From assembly GCA_916700875.1 (NCBI GenBank), contig CAKAKS010000013.1:11400096-11464095 (forward strand): 64,000 bases of DNA. The letters run 5' to 3'. The stretch comes from Sebastes aleutianus (lineage: Eukaryota; Chordata; Actinopteri; Perciformes; Sebastidae). Shown here in pieces: positions 52,011 through 64,000 of the stretch. The number at the start of each line of letters is the position of its first letter. The stretch's first letter is position 1. The position numbers were made by a program, and so were the translations under genes. The notes beneath the pieces were generated by a model. That model was not told the DNA's origin, made no database searches, and saw only the letters and a program-made list of their open reading frames with translations.

Positions 52011-52619
52011 GGTGGTTCACTGCGTAAAAAGGAGGTAATTTGTGTTTATAAGGTCTTGACCTTTTGACCCCTGCCAGGAAGAGAGGCTGTGTGATGCACA
52101 GTGCTGCGTAACAAGGTTTGATGTAATATTTGAAAAAAACAGTTCACAGAATTAATGAGTGAACAGAATTTAAACAAACTAAACTTAACATTTTGGAAAC
52201 GAACCCACTACTTCTAACCCTGCTCCGACCTCAGGGGTATGTTACCTTACTTCCCCTCACAAAAAAGCTCTGAGTTAGACCTCCATGAGACAAACAGTAG
52301 TACTGTGTATTTAAAGTAGATAGGGCTAAACCACAATCAAATTCTTCTGGCAGAGGTTTCAGCTTACAGTGAACGGTTGAGACTGGACTGTGGCATCTAT
52401 TTTCCCCTTTACTTCCTGTCTGGTGGCTTGACTTTCTTGGGAAAATATGTCAAAAGCCGAACCCAAAGTTAGTCACGAATAGCAAATTATGCAAAGATTA
52501 AATTATGTGATTAACTTCATTGTGAGCTTCTGGCCTTGGAGGACCCTGGTGAAGGCCACACAATGTGGTTGTTCTGAATACTACAAGTTAACAGGAAGTA
52601 AAAGTGGTAAGCTGGTGTC

Positions 52620-53016
52620 AAGCAGTCATAGTGACGGTTCTATGGGTACCCACGACTCTCCCCTTTACAGACATGCCCACTTTATGATAATCACATGTAG
52701 TTTGGGGCAAGTCATAGTCAAGTCAGCACACTGACACACTGACAGCTGTTGTTGCCTGTTGGGCTGCAGTTTGCCATGTTATGATTGGAGCATATTGTTT
52801 TATGCTAAATGCAGTACCTGTGAGGGTTTCTGGATCAATATCTGTCATTGTTTTGTGTTGTTGATTGATTTTCAATAATAAATATATACATATACATTTG
52901 CATAAAGCAGCATGTTTGTCCACTCCCATGTTGATAATAGTATTAAATACTTGACAAATCTCCCATTTTGAACAGCGATTAATCACGATTAAATATTTTA
53001 TTCGATTGACAGCCCT
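52620..53016. mobile_element. hAT-like element fragment
   Basis: Ends TTGACAGCCCTA and shares GACAGCTGTTGTTGCCTGTT and TAAAGCAGCATGTTTGTCCA with 59517-60225. The left end is lost. Confidence 0.6.
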
Positions 53017-54179
53017 AAGAATAACTATATAGAAACAGCCAGTCTTCTCGCTGAGGGTCTCGTTTACTTATGTAGATCATATAGAAGCATTAGTATTAAA
53101 TTGAAACTGTTTCATAACCAGTTAAACATTCCTCACAGTAACTTTAATTACTGATGCAATTTATTTTAATAAGCATCCATCTACTCTCTATAGACTGTCC
53201 AGTGCAAGGAGCTGAAGCTCTATCACAAGGTTAACGGAAAAACATAGGCATGCTAATGTCTCTAAAAAGACTGAGCTAACCACTGAGCCACCGTGCTTCA
53301 TCCGCTCTAAAACAGACACATGGTGGTGCAATGAAACAACCAAACAGACAAGAATCCTGTCTACCACTTCACATGTCGAAGGCAAAACAACCCCAGATAG
53401 ATTTCAACATGCACGGTGCAAACTGATCCAGTATTAGTACTTCTCAGAAAATGGGTCAGCAAACACAGAGTCCCTGAGTGACTCTGCTGGTTTCCAGTAA
53501 GGGATGTCATGCTGAGCTCAGCACGCACTGTGTCCTGAGGGGACAGGACAGACTATAATCTTACATTTCCACAGAATATCAACACACACACACACCTTTA
53601 ATTCTTCACATTCAACACGCTGCCTTTGTGATAAGACCGCCGCAGCGCTGTCTGCCAAAACGTACTCAGTGTGTTATCTAATGCACATTGATTTGCAGTT
53701 TGTACACACACACATATTTAAAAGGCTGACAGAAAGATACACACACACACACACACACTGTCTCCAGTGAGGGTCTGAACCTTGAACTCCTGTGGTCTAG
53801 TTGCCATGGGAATTGGCATCTCATGTGACCCCTGTGACGCTTGGCGACTCCAAACAAGCATCTCTGGAACATGTTGACGTCGTGGACTTGTCATTACGCT
53901 GCCAAGACCACATTTAAAAATTATATTTACTGGGTCAGAGGAAATTGAATAAAGATGGAATGTGCGTCTCTGCGGTTGATTCGATTAATTTTCATGTCAA
54001 GAAGATAAAGATCTTTTCCACGTACTGGAAAGAAAATATGAAGATATGACGTCCTGCTTGAAAACCTGGCTCGGGTGTTACAGGAAATGAAGCACTTCTG
54101 AAGAACTTCTATCAAGTCGGGATTTCCTTTCATTGATGTTTAGTTGGACTGAACCACAACGTCCACACAGTGTTACAAA

Positions 54180-54833
54180 CATAGAAATAGAATAGGAGTA
54201 GAACAGACATTTGACAGTTCTGCCTGGTCATTTGACGATAGTAAAGAAAACGGCGATTGTTGTTAGTTGTTATGGTGACAACACACGTCTGTGGGGCCGT
54301 AAATTGTGGTTGTAGCTCACTGGGAAGCGATATTATGAGTCCTACTATAGCGCAGGCATGACCCGCCCTACTGCGGACGCAGCTCTGGAGATGGACAGCT
54401 GGCTAGTAGTAGACCCGGGGCTGCTGTTAGCCACCAGCTAACCTGTTTGGCTCATTTTCTGTAACCAGTGTAGCATTAAAGCATGGCAGAATTAGCAAGC
54501 TAGCTAACTACCCAGCTGAGTAAGAAATGAGAAAATGAGCAGAACAAAGTTCATCTGGCGGTATCAATGTGCTTTCCTACGCTGTGACAAGAGTGTGTGG
54601 ATGAAGTGTTAAGTTGTTAAATTCTACTCATTTCCTCTTTCTCTCTATGCTTGGTAACGTTACTACTCCACTGATCGTTTTAGTCATTACTGCAAAACCT
54701 CACCTCAGTGAGTCCACAACTTGCCGTAAGTCGGTTTAGTTTATACGGAAGTGAGCACACTACAACGGTCGCAATGGCAATGGTATGTTGATTTTAATGT
54801 GAATGTCCATTCTACTCCTATTCTATTTCTATG
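54180..54833. mobile_element. hAT-like element with long inverted ends
   Basis: CATAGAAATAGAATAGGAGT at the left, ACTCCTATTCTATTTCTATG at the right. Flanking 8-mers GTTACAAA (54172-54179) and GTTATAAA (54834-54841) differ at one base. 654 bp. Confidence 0.7.
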
Positions 54834-54923
54834 GTTATAAACTTCAATACAAAAAAAACTTGGCTGGGTATTTAACGTAAATACTTTTTAAAGTACTACT
54901 GACTGAAAAGTCTGCAGCATTAA

Positions 54924-55218
54924 AGGAACAGTATGTAGCATTTAGGGGGATCTATTGGCAGAAATGTAATATAATATTAATAACTATATTTTCATTAGTG
55001 TATAATCACCTGAAAATAAGAATTGTTGTGTTTTCGTTAGCTTAAAATTAGCCGTTTATATCTACAGAGGGAGCTGGTCCTCTTCATGGAGCCCGCCATG
55101 TGTCTACGGTAGCCCAGAACGGACAAACCAAACTCTGGCTCTAGAGAGGGCCAAGTTTCAGTTGGTTGCAATCTGCAACCTCACCACTAGATGCCACTAA
55201 ATCCTACACACTGCACCT
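54924..55218. mobile_element. TTAA-flanked MITE, family D
   Basis: TTAA|AGGAACAGTATGTAGCATTT to AAATCCTACACACTGCACCT|TTAA. Inverted relative to 56272-56603. Confidence 0.7.
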
Positions 55219-56271
55219 TTAAGTTTAAAAAAGTGTCAAGTCCTGAGATATGGCATTGACTGCTCAATGAAATTCTTCGGCTTGTTTACATATTTTTTGA
55301 TCACATATTTCCTGATTTAAAACTGAAAACGTTTGCTTATACTGATGCAATATGCAGTATTTCAACGAAATTTTCCCAAACTAAGGTATCAAAAACAATT
55401 ACCTTTGGTATTGTCACCGAAACTGACGTATTGTATTGCTACTTATATCGATCACGTTCAAACTAGAGCTGAAACAATTGGTTGATTTAGCCATTGTGGT
55501 TCCCAAACTCTTTCCTTAAGAGCCCCCCATTGAGTAAACTGATGACCCCTGACTAAGTGACATATTTTATGGATATTTTATATTATTTTCAATGCATCAA
55601 AATAACAGTACAAAACAATTGATAAACTGTACAATTATTCCACATAGTGAATGCAATAACAGCAGAACGTTTGTGTAAAACGAGTGATTTGGATCAATTT
55701 TGAGCAGATTATTTCCTGTGAATGTTGCACCAGAGATGAGTTTTCCTGTTTATTTTAGGAACTTTTAATACAATTCTCTGTCTGCATTATGTATTTTTTT
55801 ATTTTTTTTTAACAATCATTCATACTTAATAGGCTTCTTCTTCTTCTTCTTTGACAAATTCAGTGTTGGCTGGCCTGGCCTTTGTTCTATTAGCTCTTCG
55901 GTTGATTTAACAGTGTATTTTTCAATTTTTAAATTCATATCTTAAATGATAATCCAATATCCCCCATCCGTGAAGCTTTGGCGTCCCTTAGTGAGGGTCG
56001 GGACCACCAGGATGGGAACCAGTGATTAGTCAACCTTATTTTTTATGTTTTAATCAGATACTATTTGGAAAATTGCAGTCATTTTTCAAGGTAAACATGT
56101 TCTGGTTCCTGCTTCTTAAATGTGAGGATTTGCTGCTTTTTTAATCTTATGTGATGTCAATTGATAGTCAGACAAAACAAGGAATTTGATTACATTACTA
56201 TTTCACTTTTTTCCGACATTACATATACACCAAGCGATTGATTTAGCAAAAAAAGGAAATTGGTAGATTAA

Positions 56272-56603
56272 AGGTGCAGTGTGTAGGATTTGGCGCCATC
56301 TAGTGGTTAAGTTGCAGACTGAAACCAACTGAAACTTCTTCTGTGTGCCAAGCGTGTAGGAGAACTACGGTGGCCGACGCGAAAACGTGAATGTCCCTCT
56401 CTAGAGCTAGTGTTTGGTTTGTGCGTTCTGGGCTACTGTAGAAACATGGCGGGCTCCGCGAAGAGGACCTGCTCCCTATGTAGATATAAACAACTCGTTC
56501 TAAGCTAACGGAAACACAATTCTTAGCTTCAGGTGATTATACACTAAACATACTTATCAATATTACATTCAATAGATCCCCCTAAATGCTAAACACTGTT
56601 CCT
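56272..56603. mobile_element. TTAA-flanked MITE, family D, inverted copy
   Basis: TTAA|AGGTGCAGTGTGTAGGATTT to CTAAACACTGTTCCT|TTAA (56268-56271 and 56604-56607). Shares CATCTAGTGG, GCGGGCTCC and AACACAATTCTTAGC blocks with 54924-55218. Confidence 0.7.
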
Positions 56604-57000
56604 TTAATTGGTCCTGATTATAATAGCTATTTACAGCCATATTTAAACCGACACCCAGCCCGACATGACGCCAACTTATTGTGAAATTCCTACACCTCAG
56701 TGAGAAGCTGGGTGGGCGGGCTTATACTGTGTCGACAACATCTCACCAGGAGCTCTGGCCTCATGACTGATCTCAGTCACAAAAAGCTAATGCATGTTTT
56801 ATCTCAAAAACCAAACTGTGAGTCATTCAGTGTTTGAGTCACACATCTTAAAGGTTAGGTGAGTATGATTATGACTATGAGGCTGCCACTTAAGAGCTGT
56901 ATCAATGCACTTAACCTCTAATAGAACCAGTGGAGCTTCTTGGGGTTTACCAGTAAGTCTGTGGTCGTACCGGCAGACAGCTCCTAACTGTGGAAGAATA

Positions 57001-58622
57001 CAGACGTAGGCAAAATCGTTGGTACCCTTCCGTTAAAGAAAGAAAAACCAACAATGGTCACTGAAATAACTTGAAACTGACAAAAGTAATAATAAATAAA
57101 AATTCACTGAAAATTAACTAATGAAAATCAGATATTGTTTTTGAATTATGGTTCAGCAGAATCATTTAAAAAAACAAACTAATGAAACTGGCCTAGACAA
57201 AAATGATGGTACCCTTAACTTAATATTTTGTTGCACAACCTTTTGAGGCAATCACTGCAATCAAGTGATTTCTGTAACTCTCAATGAGACTTCTGCACCT
57301 GTCGACAGGTATGTTGGCCCACTCCTCGTGAGCAAACTGCTCCAGCTGTCTCAGGTTTGAAGGGTGCCTTCTCCAGACTGCATGTTTCAGCTCCTTCCAC
57401 AGATGTTCAATAGGATTTAGATCAGGGCTCATAGAAGGCCACTTCAGAATAGTCCAATGTTTTGTTCTTAGCCATTCTTGGGTGTTTTTAGCTGTGTTTT
57501 GGGTCATTATCCTGTTTGAGGACCCATGACCTGCAACTGAGACCAAGCTTTCTGACACTGGGCAGCACATTTCGCTCCAGAATGCCTTGATAGTCTTGAG
57601 ATTTCATTGCACCCTGCACAGATTCAAGACACCCTGTGCCAGATGCAACAAAGCAGCCCCATAACATAACCGAGCCTTCTCCATGTTTCACATTAGGTAC
57701 AGTGTTCTTTTCTTTGGATGCTTCATTTTTGCGTCTGTGAACATAGAGCTGATGTGACTTGCCAAAAAGCTCCAGTTTTGTCTCATCTGTCCAAAGGACA
57801 TTCTCCCAGAAGCTTTGTGGTTTGTCAATATGCATTTTGGAAAATTCCAGTCTCACTTTTTTATGATTTGGTGTCCTCCTCGGTTGTCTTCCATTAAGTC
57901 CACTTTGGCTCAAACAGTGACGGATGATGCGATCTGACACTGATGTACCTTGACCTTGGAGTTCACCTCTAATCTCTTTGGAAGTTGTTCTGGGCTCTTT
58001 GGTTACCATTCGTATTATCCGTCTCTTCAATATGTCATCAATTCTCCTCTTGTGGCCACGTCCAGGGAGGTTGGCTACAGTCCCATGGACCTTAAACTTC
58101 TGAATAATATGTGCAACTGTAGTCACAGGAACATCAAGCTGCTTGGAGATGGTCTTATAGCCTTTACCTTTAACATGAAGGTCTATAATGTTCTTTCTGA
58201 TCTCCTGAGACAACTCTCTCCTTAGCTTTCTGTGGTCCATGTTCAGTGTGGTACACACCATGATACCAAACAGCACAGTGACTACTTTTCACCCTTTAAA
58301 TAGGCAGACTGACTGATTACAAGTTTGAAGATACCTGTGATGCTATTTACAGGACACACCTTAGTTTAACATGTCCCTATGGTCAAATTATTTTACATCT
58401 TTTCTAGGGGTACCATCATTTTTTGTCCAGGCCAGTTTCATTAGTTTGTTTTTTAAAATGATTCTGTTGAACCACAATTCAAAAACAATGTCTGATTTTC
58501 ATTAGTTCATTTTCAGTAAATTTTTATTTATTATTACTTTTGTCAGTTTCAAGTTATTTCAGTGACCATTGTGGGTTTTTCTCTCTTTAACGGAAGGGTA
58601 CCAACAACTTTGCCTACGTCTG
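57001..58622 (-). mobile_element. Nearly complete Tc1/mariner transposon
   Basis: 1622 bp bounded by TA (56999-57000, 58623-58624). Terminal inverted repeats of about 215 bp (57001-57215, 58407-58622) start CAGACGTAGGCAAA and hold an outer and an inner GGTACCCTT block, the IR/DR layout of Tc1-like elements. The transposase lies on the minus strand between them. Confidence 0.93.
57220..58276 (-). pseudogene. Tc1 transposase, one frameshift
   Basis: Reading from 58276, a paired helix-turn-helix DNA-binding part (KGKGYKTISKQLDVPVTTVA, and the GRGHKRR hook) is followed by the catalytic domain: first Asp in LWTDETKLEL (residue 164), second Asp in KQDNDPKH (residue 256), where the frame breaks at a stop. 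A second open frame (from 57570) carries NTQEWLRTKHWTILKWPSM, the Glu of DLNPIEHLW, and ends SKGCATKY. The break looks like loss of two bases in a CACA run. All three DDE residues survive. The original start Met is uncertain (MDHRKLR at residue 13 is possible). Confidence 0.9.
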
Positions 58623-59409
58623 TATGTAAGCCCAGCCAATCCCTTCCTCCTTGCACGGATTAAAGAGGAATTTTTACTACTATGGAGGCAAAGCCGTGAC
58701 CGATTAACAGCTGTTGTGAAATGTATGGCTTTTCAAAATGACCGTTACTTTTCCCACTCTCTGCAGAAGCCAGGGCCGTTGCCCTTCCTCTTATTCAGTT
58801 GACCATTCATTCAACTCTTTTTCCATTTTCTCACCTTCCCTATTCCTCTTTCAGGCTGCAGCCCCATGTGAAGTAAACACTGAGATATTAAAACAGCTCC
58901 ACACAGTCAGACCCAGTGTACCCGAGGCTCTGACTCATCCCTTGTCAATCATTATATCCTGTTGACATCACCAGTCACACAGGAAGGCGTTGACTAAAGA
59001 AAGTCCACTGCCTACAACAGCAGCACTGCAGGATGTAATGTCAATATAACTAGCAATAAAAATATTATTGGCAGGAAATGATTTATACAACAGCGGCTTG
59101 GTGATAAAGCAACAGGAACAGATTTAAACAAATCAAATAGCTGGCAGTAAAAAGAGCAAGGTAAGCAAAGCAAGATTCATAAACGCACCTCATAAAACCA
59201 GAAACATCAACATCTGATGGTGTTTCTACATGAAAATGGTATAAAACATATATACTGTAGTTTGACTGTTACTTCATTTTCCTTTATCACTGTGGTAGGG
59301 GAATTCCCTCTCTTTTTCCTGGTGTTTTTTTTGTGAAACTTTTTCCTCCTCTACAACGCTGGATGAGGTCCAGTTTTAAATAAAATGTAGTTTTGTTTTC
59401 CACTAAGTA

Positions 59410-60727
59410 GAGATATTCCAATACCATTTTTCCTTCCCCATACTGATTCCGATACCTGAACTTGCGGTATAGGCCAATACCAAGTACCGATCCGATACCA
59501 GCGTGATAACAAAAATGAGGGCTGTCAAAGTTAATTTGTTTTAACGCCACATTAACACAACTTGTGATTTTTACGTTGTAGCGGCTCAGTTTTAAAGCTA
59601 GAGTGAAGATACTGATATCATATGAAACTAGACTAAACCTGATGAATCCATCGGTACCAATCATGTCATACTAGCTGGTCAAGAAGGAGGCTAAATAACG
59701 CTCCAAACATGCGCTAAGTTTTGGTGAGGAAAAACTAGCATGGCCATTTTTAAAGGGGTCCCTTGACCTCTGACCTCCAGATCAGTGAATGTAAATGGGT
59801 TCTATGGGTACCCACGAGTCTCCCCTTTACAGACATGCCCACTTTATGATAATCACATGCAGTTTGGGGCAAGTCATAGTCAAGTCAGCACACTGACACA
59901 CTGACAGCTGTTGTTGCCTGTTGGGCTGCAGTTTGCCATGTTATAATTGGAGCATATTGTTTTATGCTAAATGCAGTACCTGTGAGGGTTTCTGGACAAT
60001 ATCTGTCATTGTTTTGTGTTGTTAATTGATTTACAATAATAAATATATATATATTTGCATAAAGCAGCATATTTGTCCACTCCCATGTTGATAAGAGGAT
60101 TAAATACTTGACAAATCTCCCTTTAAGGTACATTTTGAACAGATAAAAAAATGTGCGATTAATCACGATCAACTATGGATAATCATGCAATCACGATTAA
60201 ATATTCTAATTGATTGACAGCCCTAAGAATATAATAATTTAACAGCTGTTTACTACTGACCATGTATGTATGTGATGTGATTATTATCTTTGTTGTATCA
60301 TGCTCTTTCGCGTGATACGTCTTCAAATGTTTTATAAGATTGCTGGTGTTGAAGGCAACACTAGTGCCACTGCTCGAAACGGAAGCCTTACATACAAATG
60401 GCTGACATTTTCCTCGCTCTGACTACCATTCCGCTCTCCACCAGCACCGCACTGTTGTTGTTTACTATCGTCACGTGACAGACTACCTGCAATCAGTTCT
60501 TCTTCTCTGCTTTAAAACAGTAGTAGCCAGTGGCAGCCATGATACATCCAGGGCGACAGCACAGTGAAGAATACTGTTTTGAAGCGGCAAAGAAGAATTG
60601 ATATCCGACAAGTTAATTTTTTTGTGGGTTAATAAACTATGGTATCGGATCAGTGCACAGATTGGTGTACTGGCCGATACCCTATCCCGTAGTATCAGAT
60701 GCATTTCTGATACTGGTATCGGATCAA
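59410..60727. mobile_element. GATACC-rich MITE split by a hAT-like element
   Basis: Left TAGAGATATTCCAATACC and AGTACCGATCCGATACC, right GGCCGATACCCTATCCC and GATACTGGTATCGGATC, inverted in character. The interior is interrupted at 59517-60225. Confidence 0.55.
59517..60225. mobile_element. hAT-like element nested in the GATACC element
   Basis: AGGGCTGTCAAAGTTAATTT at the left and AATTGATTGACAGCCCTA at the right, inverted relative to 24643-25883. 709 bp, non-coding. Confidence 0.65.
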
Positions 60728-60764
60728 CTTCTGTGAAGCCTTTTGAGACTTAACAGTTGTCACA

Positions 60765-61277
60765 GGCTGTAGAGAGACAAAGTCCCGCCCCTTCCAGTGG
60801 ACCACTATGGGACCATATTTCAGTAAAAATATCTGCAGTAGTTAACAGTGAGAGAAACACATTTTTTGTATCCCGTTTTTGTGCCATGAATCACACATAT
60901 GATGTTTGTCAATTTAGTCAGGAAAGTGTCAGTTTGTTGTAAAACTGTTGAAGTATCAGACTGTGAAAATACGTCATTAGAAAGACGACACACCCTAAAG
61001 TGTGGTAGTGACGTCTCTCTCTCTCTGAAGCTACGATGTCTGAGTGTTTCCTACTGGGATGAAGTCACACCAGCAACACGTCTGATCCTTCTTTCTCTTC
61101 TCGGCTGATACAAAGACCAGGAGTCTCTGGATAAAACACATCAGGTCAGATAACGTTGGAACACAGCTACGTTAGCTAGCGTTGGTGACGTATATTGTGT
61201 GAGATATAGTTCACTGAGCGGTTTCATACAAAACTAAATGATACTACGACAAAGGGGGGGACTTTGTCTCTCTATAA
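60765..61277. mobile_element. MITE with TAGAGAGACAAAGTCCC ends
   Basis: TGTAGAGAGACAAAGTCCCG at the left and GGGGGACTTTGTCTCTCTAT at the right are near-perfect inverted repeats. A related end occurs at 13910-13935. Confidence 0.6.
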
Positions 61278-64000
61278 AACCCTTCCATCTCACTCAAACC
61301 ACAACCTGAAAAAGATGTGTGACTACTTGTTTCAAAACCAGCAGCTCCTTAACCATCCTTGTGCTTCCTCTCGTTAATAAATCATTACTACAACGATGGA
61401 GGTCAAGTGGTGTCAACAGTTGTAGATGTTGATCAGTTCAAATATTTGAAGAAAATGATGAGGACAATAAAAACAGTACAGAGACCCAGCGCCTGCACTG
61501 TTTCAGTCTGTTATCACCTCGTTTCTGTCTTTCTGTTCTTCAAAAACAAAAAATAACACCGAGGCAGCGAAGCCAGACGGCCTGGACGAGCAGCAACATG
61601 CTCCCTTCCTTCAGAGAGCAAAGGGATCTCATGGGAAAGGTGGTCTTTCTTTTGATCAACACAAAACACTGCACACCATATTGGACAGATGGAATTACAA
61701 GGAATGAAAAGCACAATGCCAAAACATCTGTTCCATTCATCTGATCCCTAAACATTAGCTGAGTGATTGTTATGATGCCTTAGGCCCAGTCCCAATGTCC
61801 CCCCTGAGGCCTTCAGCCCTGGACCTTCAGGGACTGGACTGATGTCACCTGGTAAATGGTTGAGTGTGAGAGGCTGCGAGGGTTTGAAATGGTATAAATA
61901 TGAATGGGACATATCACGTTACCTTGACGACGCCAATTGTTGGTTTTTATTTTACGCTTTTTACTGCCTGTTTTGGGCCGTTGGTGAAAGTCTGTCGGCC
62001 TAGTTTTTGTGGTGTGTCCTGCCCTGTCGGCTCTAGTCTGCCCGTGCTGGAGGTTTTTTGGCTGATTCAGCATGTTGAATCGACGGCTGAGCCCGTCGGT
62101 GAAGGAAATCACTCTGATTGGCTGTTCAGCTTAAACGAATCAGTGCACGAGAAGAGAAACGTACGTGAGGAAAGCAAGCCAACGAGTAAAGTCAAGAGGA
62201 AAAACACAGAAGGCTCTTCTCATTTTACATCTTCATCTCACTCAGGCCCAGAACGTCCATGGTAGTTGGCTGTCAGCTGTAGTCTTTGTGGTGTGTTCGG
62301 GTGCAACTTGTCGGCTAAAACAAAGGTGACGTAAAGCGACGCAACAGGCGGCCTTCGTTGCCGCTAGTTCTCTGATGTCGGGTTGGTGTCCCCCCTCCCC
62401 CCAGCTTTATGAGACGAGAGGTAACTGTCAAAAAAACTTTTTGTTTTTGTCAAACTTCATTAAGCAAAATGAAAAGAGCTGGTTGATGAATAAACCAGGT
62501 GTGTAATATAGTCTAATGCTGCATTCCTCTGATTTCATGTGCTTTTGATGCACCATCTTAAATCCTTAATGTTAATGTTTCTGTGTAAATATATATATGC
62601 CTGGCTGAACACCCATGTGGCGTCCTCTTTGTTTACCTTTTGTTTTTTACGCCTACGGGCTTCCCTTGGTAACTGTGGTAACCCCGTGTTTGACGTCACA
62701 CAACGCTATGAATTGTGGGTAATTCCCTGAGGCAAAGTCTGCAGAAATGTAAACTCACGGAAAGTGTTCATAAGGGCTAAAAATGTCTGCGAGAGAGTCC
62801 TCAAGGACTTGATGATTTGACAGCAGGACAGCCCTGAAGAGTGTGGAGATTGGGCCTTCATCTGTTGAAGACGGTTTGTGTTAATACTGCAAACACAACG
62901 CAACAGGAGCATTTGGGAGGAATACTGCTTTGCTCGAGAACACTTTCCTTGTACATGAGTTGTTGACAGAGGGATCAGAGTACCTTGATATTACTCCCAG
63001 GCCAGTATTTGGACTAACAACCGCTCCCAGGCTCAAACGCCCTTCTATAAACATTGGAGGCTAATGAGTCCCTGAGCAACAGGTTACACCAGGCTAAGCG
63101 ATCACGACGGCACTAAGAATGGCTTTTAAGAGGACTTGCTTGGCAACAAGTTCAAGTACTCGCTAATAAGCAGTTAGGGACGGCACTTTCCACTGCCTCA
63201 AGGGGAAGAGAAAAGCAGGAAGTTGAAATACTAAAAAGGCAGGAAATAAGATGAGACCATGTTAATCTAAAGGGTCATAAAAAGATGCTTTTACCTGTTT
63301 AGGATGCAACCTGGAGATTATTCACTTATATGTGCTGCACAGCAACATCTGCCACCACAGATAAAACCGCTGCTGTCATCCAGAACTTTAATGATGGACT
63401 CTGCACGGCGGCGAAGGGTGAAATTAACCCTGCCTCACTGCTGAAATCCTCCCGATTTCCCCGGAGCCTGACGCGCTATTATAATCAGTCTGAGGCCAAG
63501 CGGCGAAGCACTGCTATCAGACGGAAACTCCAGTTTTGCTGATTTAGCTTGAACTGAATCACTACACACATACACACTCACTTAAGGGTTATGATTTTCT
63601 TTCACAAACCACTGTGTAATTTTAAAAATACATTGCTGTCAGTTTTAAAACAAGGCTGTGCTTCTTCACTCCCCCTAAAGAGGCTGACACACTGGAAACA
63701 CACAATTCAACCCAACAGAAGCTCCATCCATTGAGAGAAAATCTCCTCATCCTGACTTCCTTCCTGTTGGCACAGTCTTATCGCTCTGTTTCAACTGGTG
63801 GGGAGGATGTGGTGCTGCTGATGTCACAGTGACATCACTAGTAACCAGGCAGCTGATATCACTGTCTGAGTTTTTTTTTCACTTGTCCTGAAAGTTAGAA
63901 GTAATCTTCTTTTTGGTCTTATTTTGGTAAAGATGTTGTTGTGAAGAAAAGGACTGATACCGGACGCCAGTAAAACGTCCGCCTATAAAGTGCTGTACAA

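Larger units (their letters stand above)
51783..64000. other. 5' flank of clcn5, no second gene recognised
   Basis: 52010-52600, 53020-54170, 55225-56265, 56610-57000, 58625-59400 and 61280-64000 show no coding exon that I can support. 61786-62290 looks like a degenerate interspersed repeat (GTCGGCTCTAGTCTGCC, CATGTTGAATCGACGGCTGA). The 121-codon frame at 61900-62265 has no known domain. Confidence 0.4.

Noticed and set aside
61900..62265. 121-codon plus-strand frame in the 5' flank
   Set aside because: No domain, no splice context, and the DNA resembles a degenerate interspersed repeat.

Overview
This window looks like vertebrate nuclear DNA, most likely from a ray-finned (percomorph-type) teleost. 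The basis is one spread-out gene with short GT-AG exons, embedded in fish-type repeats: Tc1/mariner elements with long inverted ends, hAT-like and TTAA-flanked MITEs, tRNA-derived SINEs, LINE 3' fragments, a solo LTR and many CA/GT tracts. No prokaryotic feature, CRISPR array or operon was seen.

The only protein-coding gene I can support is a CLC-5-type endosomal 2Cl-/H+ exchanger (clcn5) on the minus strand. Sixteen coding exons run from the start codon at 51782-51780 to the stop codon at 6298-6296. All intron phases agree, all splice sites are GT/AG, and the spliced reading frame is 2379 nt (792 residues plus stop). It carries GSGIP, the gating glutamate in GKEGP, the proton glutamate in SLEE, GLFIP and two C-terminal CBS domains. 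The CLC-5 PPxY ubiquitin-ligase motif is absent. A TATA-like box and CCAAT boxes lie upstream of the first exon, and a possible extra N-terminal exon lies in intron 1.

Layout: 1-6295 is 3' flank and possible 3' UTR with repeats. 6296-51782 is clcn5, whose introns hold nearly all the mobile elements. 51783-64000 is the 5' flank, with promoter-like motifs and then repeats, including a nearly complete Tc1 element at 57001-58622.

Noteworthy structures are a four-level nested insertion in intron 13 that splits a LINE, a solo LTR with perfect 5-bp target duplications in intron 5, a degenerate THAP-domain fragment in intron 4, four TTAA-flanked MITE families (three with a TTAAAGG end resembling T2/Kolobok), a MITE chimera, three minisatellites, and CA/GT microsatellites against several splice sites. 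I found no convincing novel multi-gene system. The interest lies in the gene's predicted regulation and the transposon architecture. Orthology, element names and isoforms are judged by eye and need alignment or RNA evidence.
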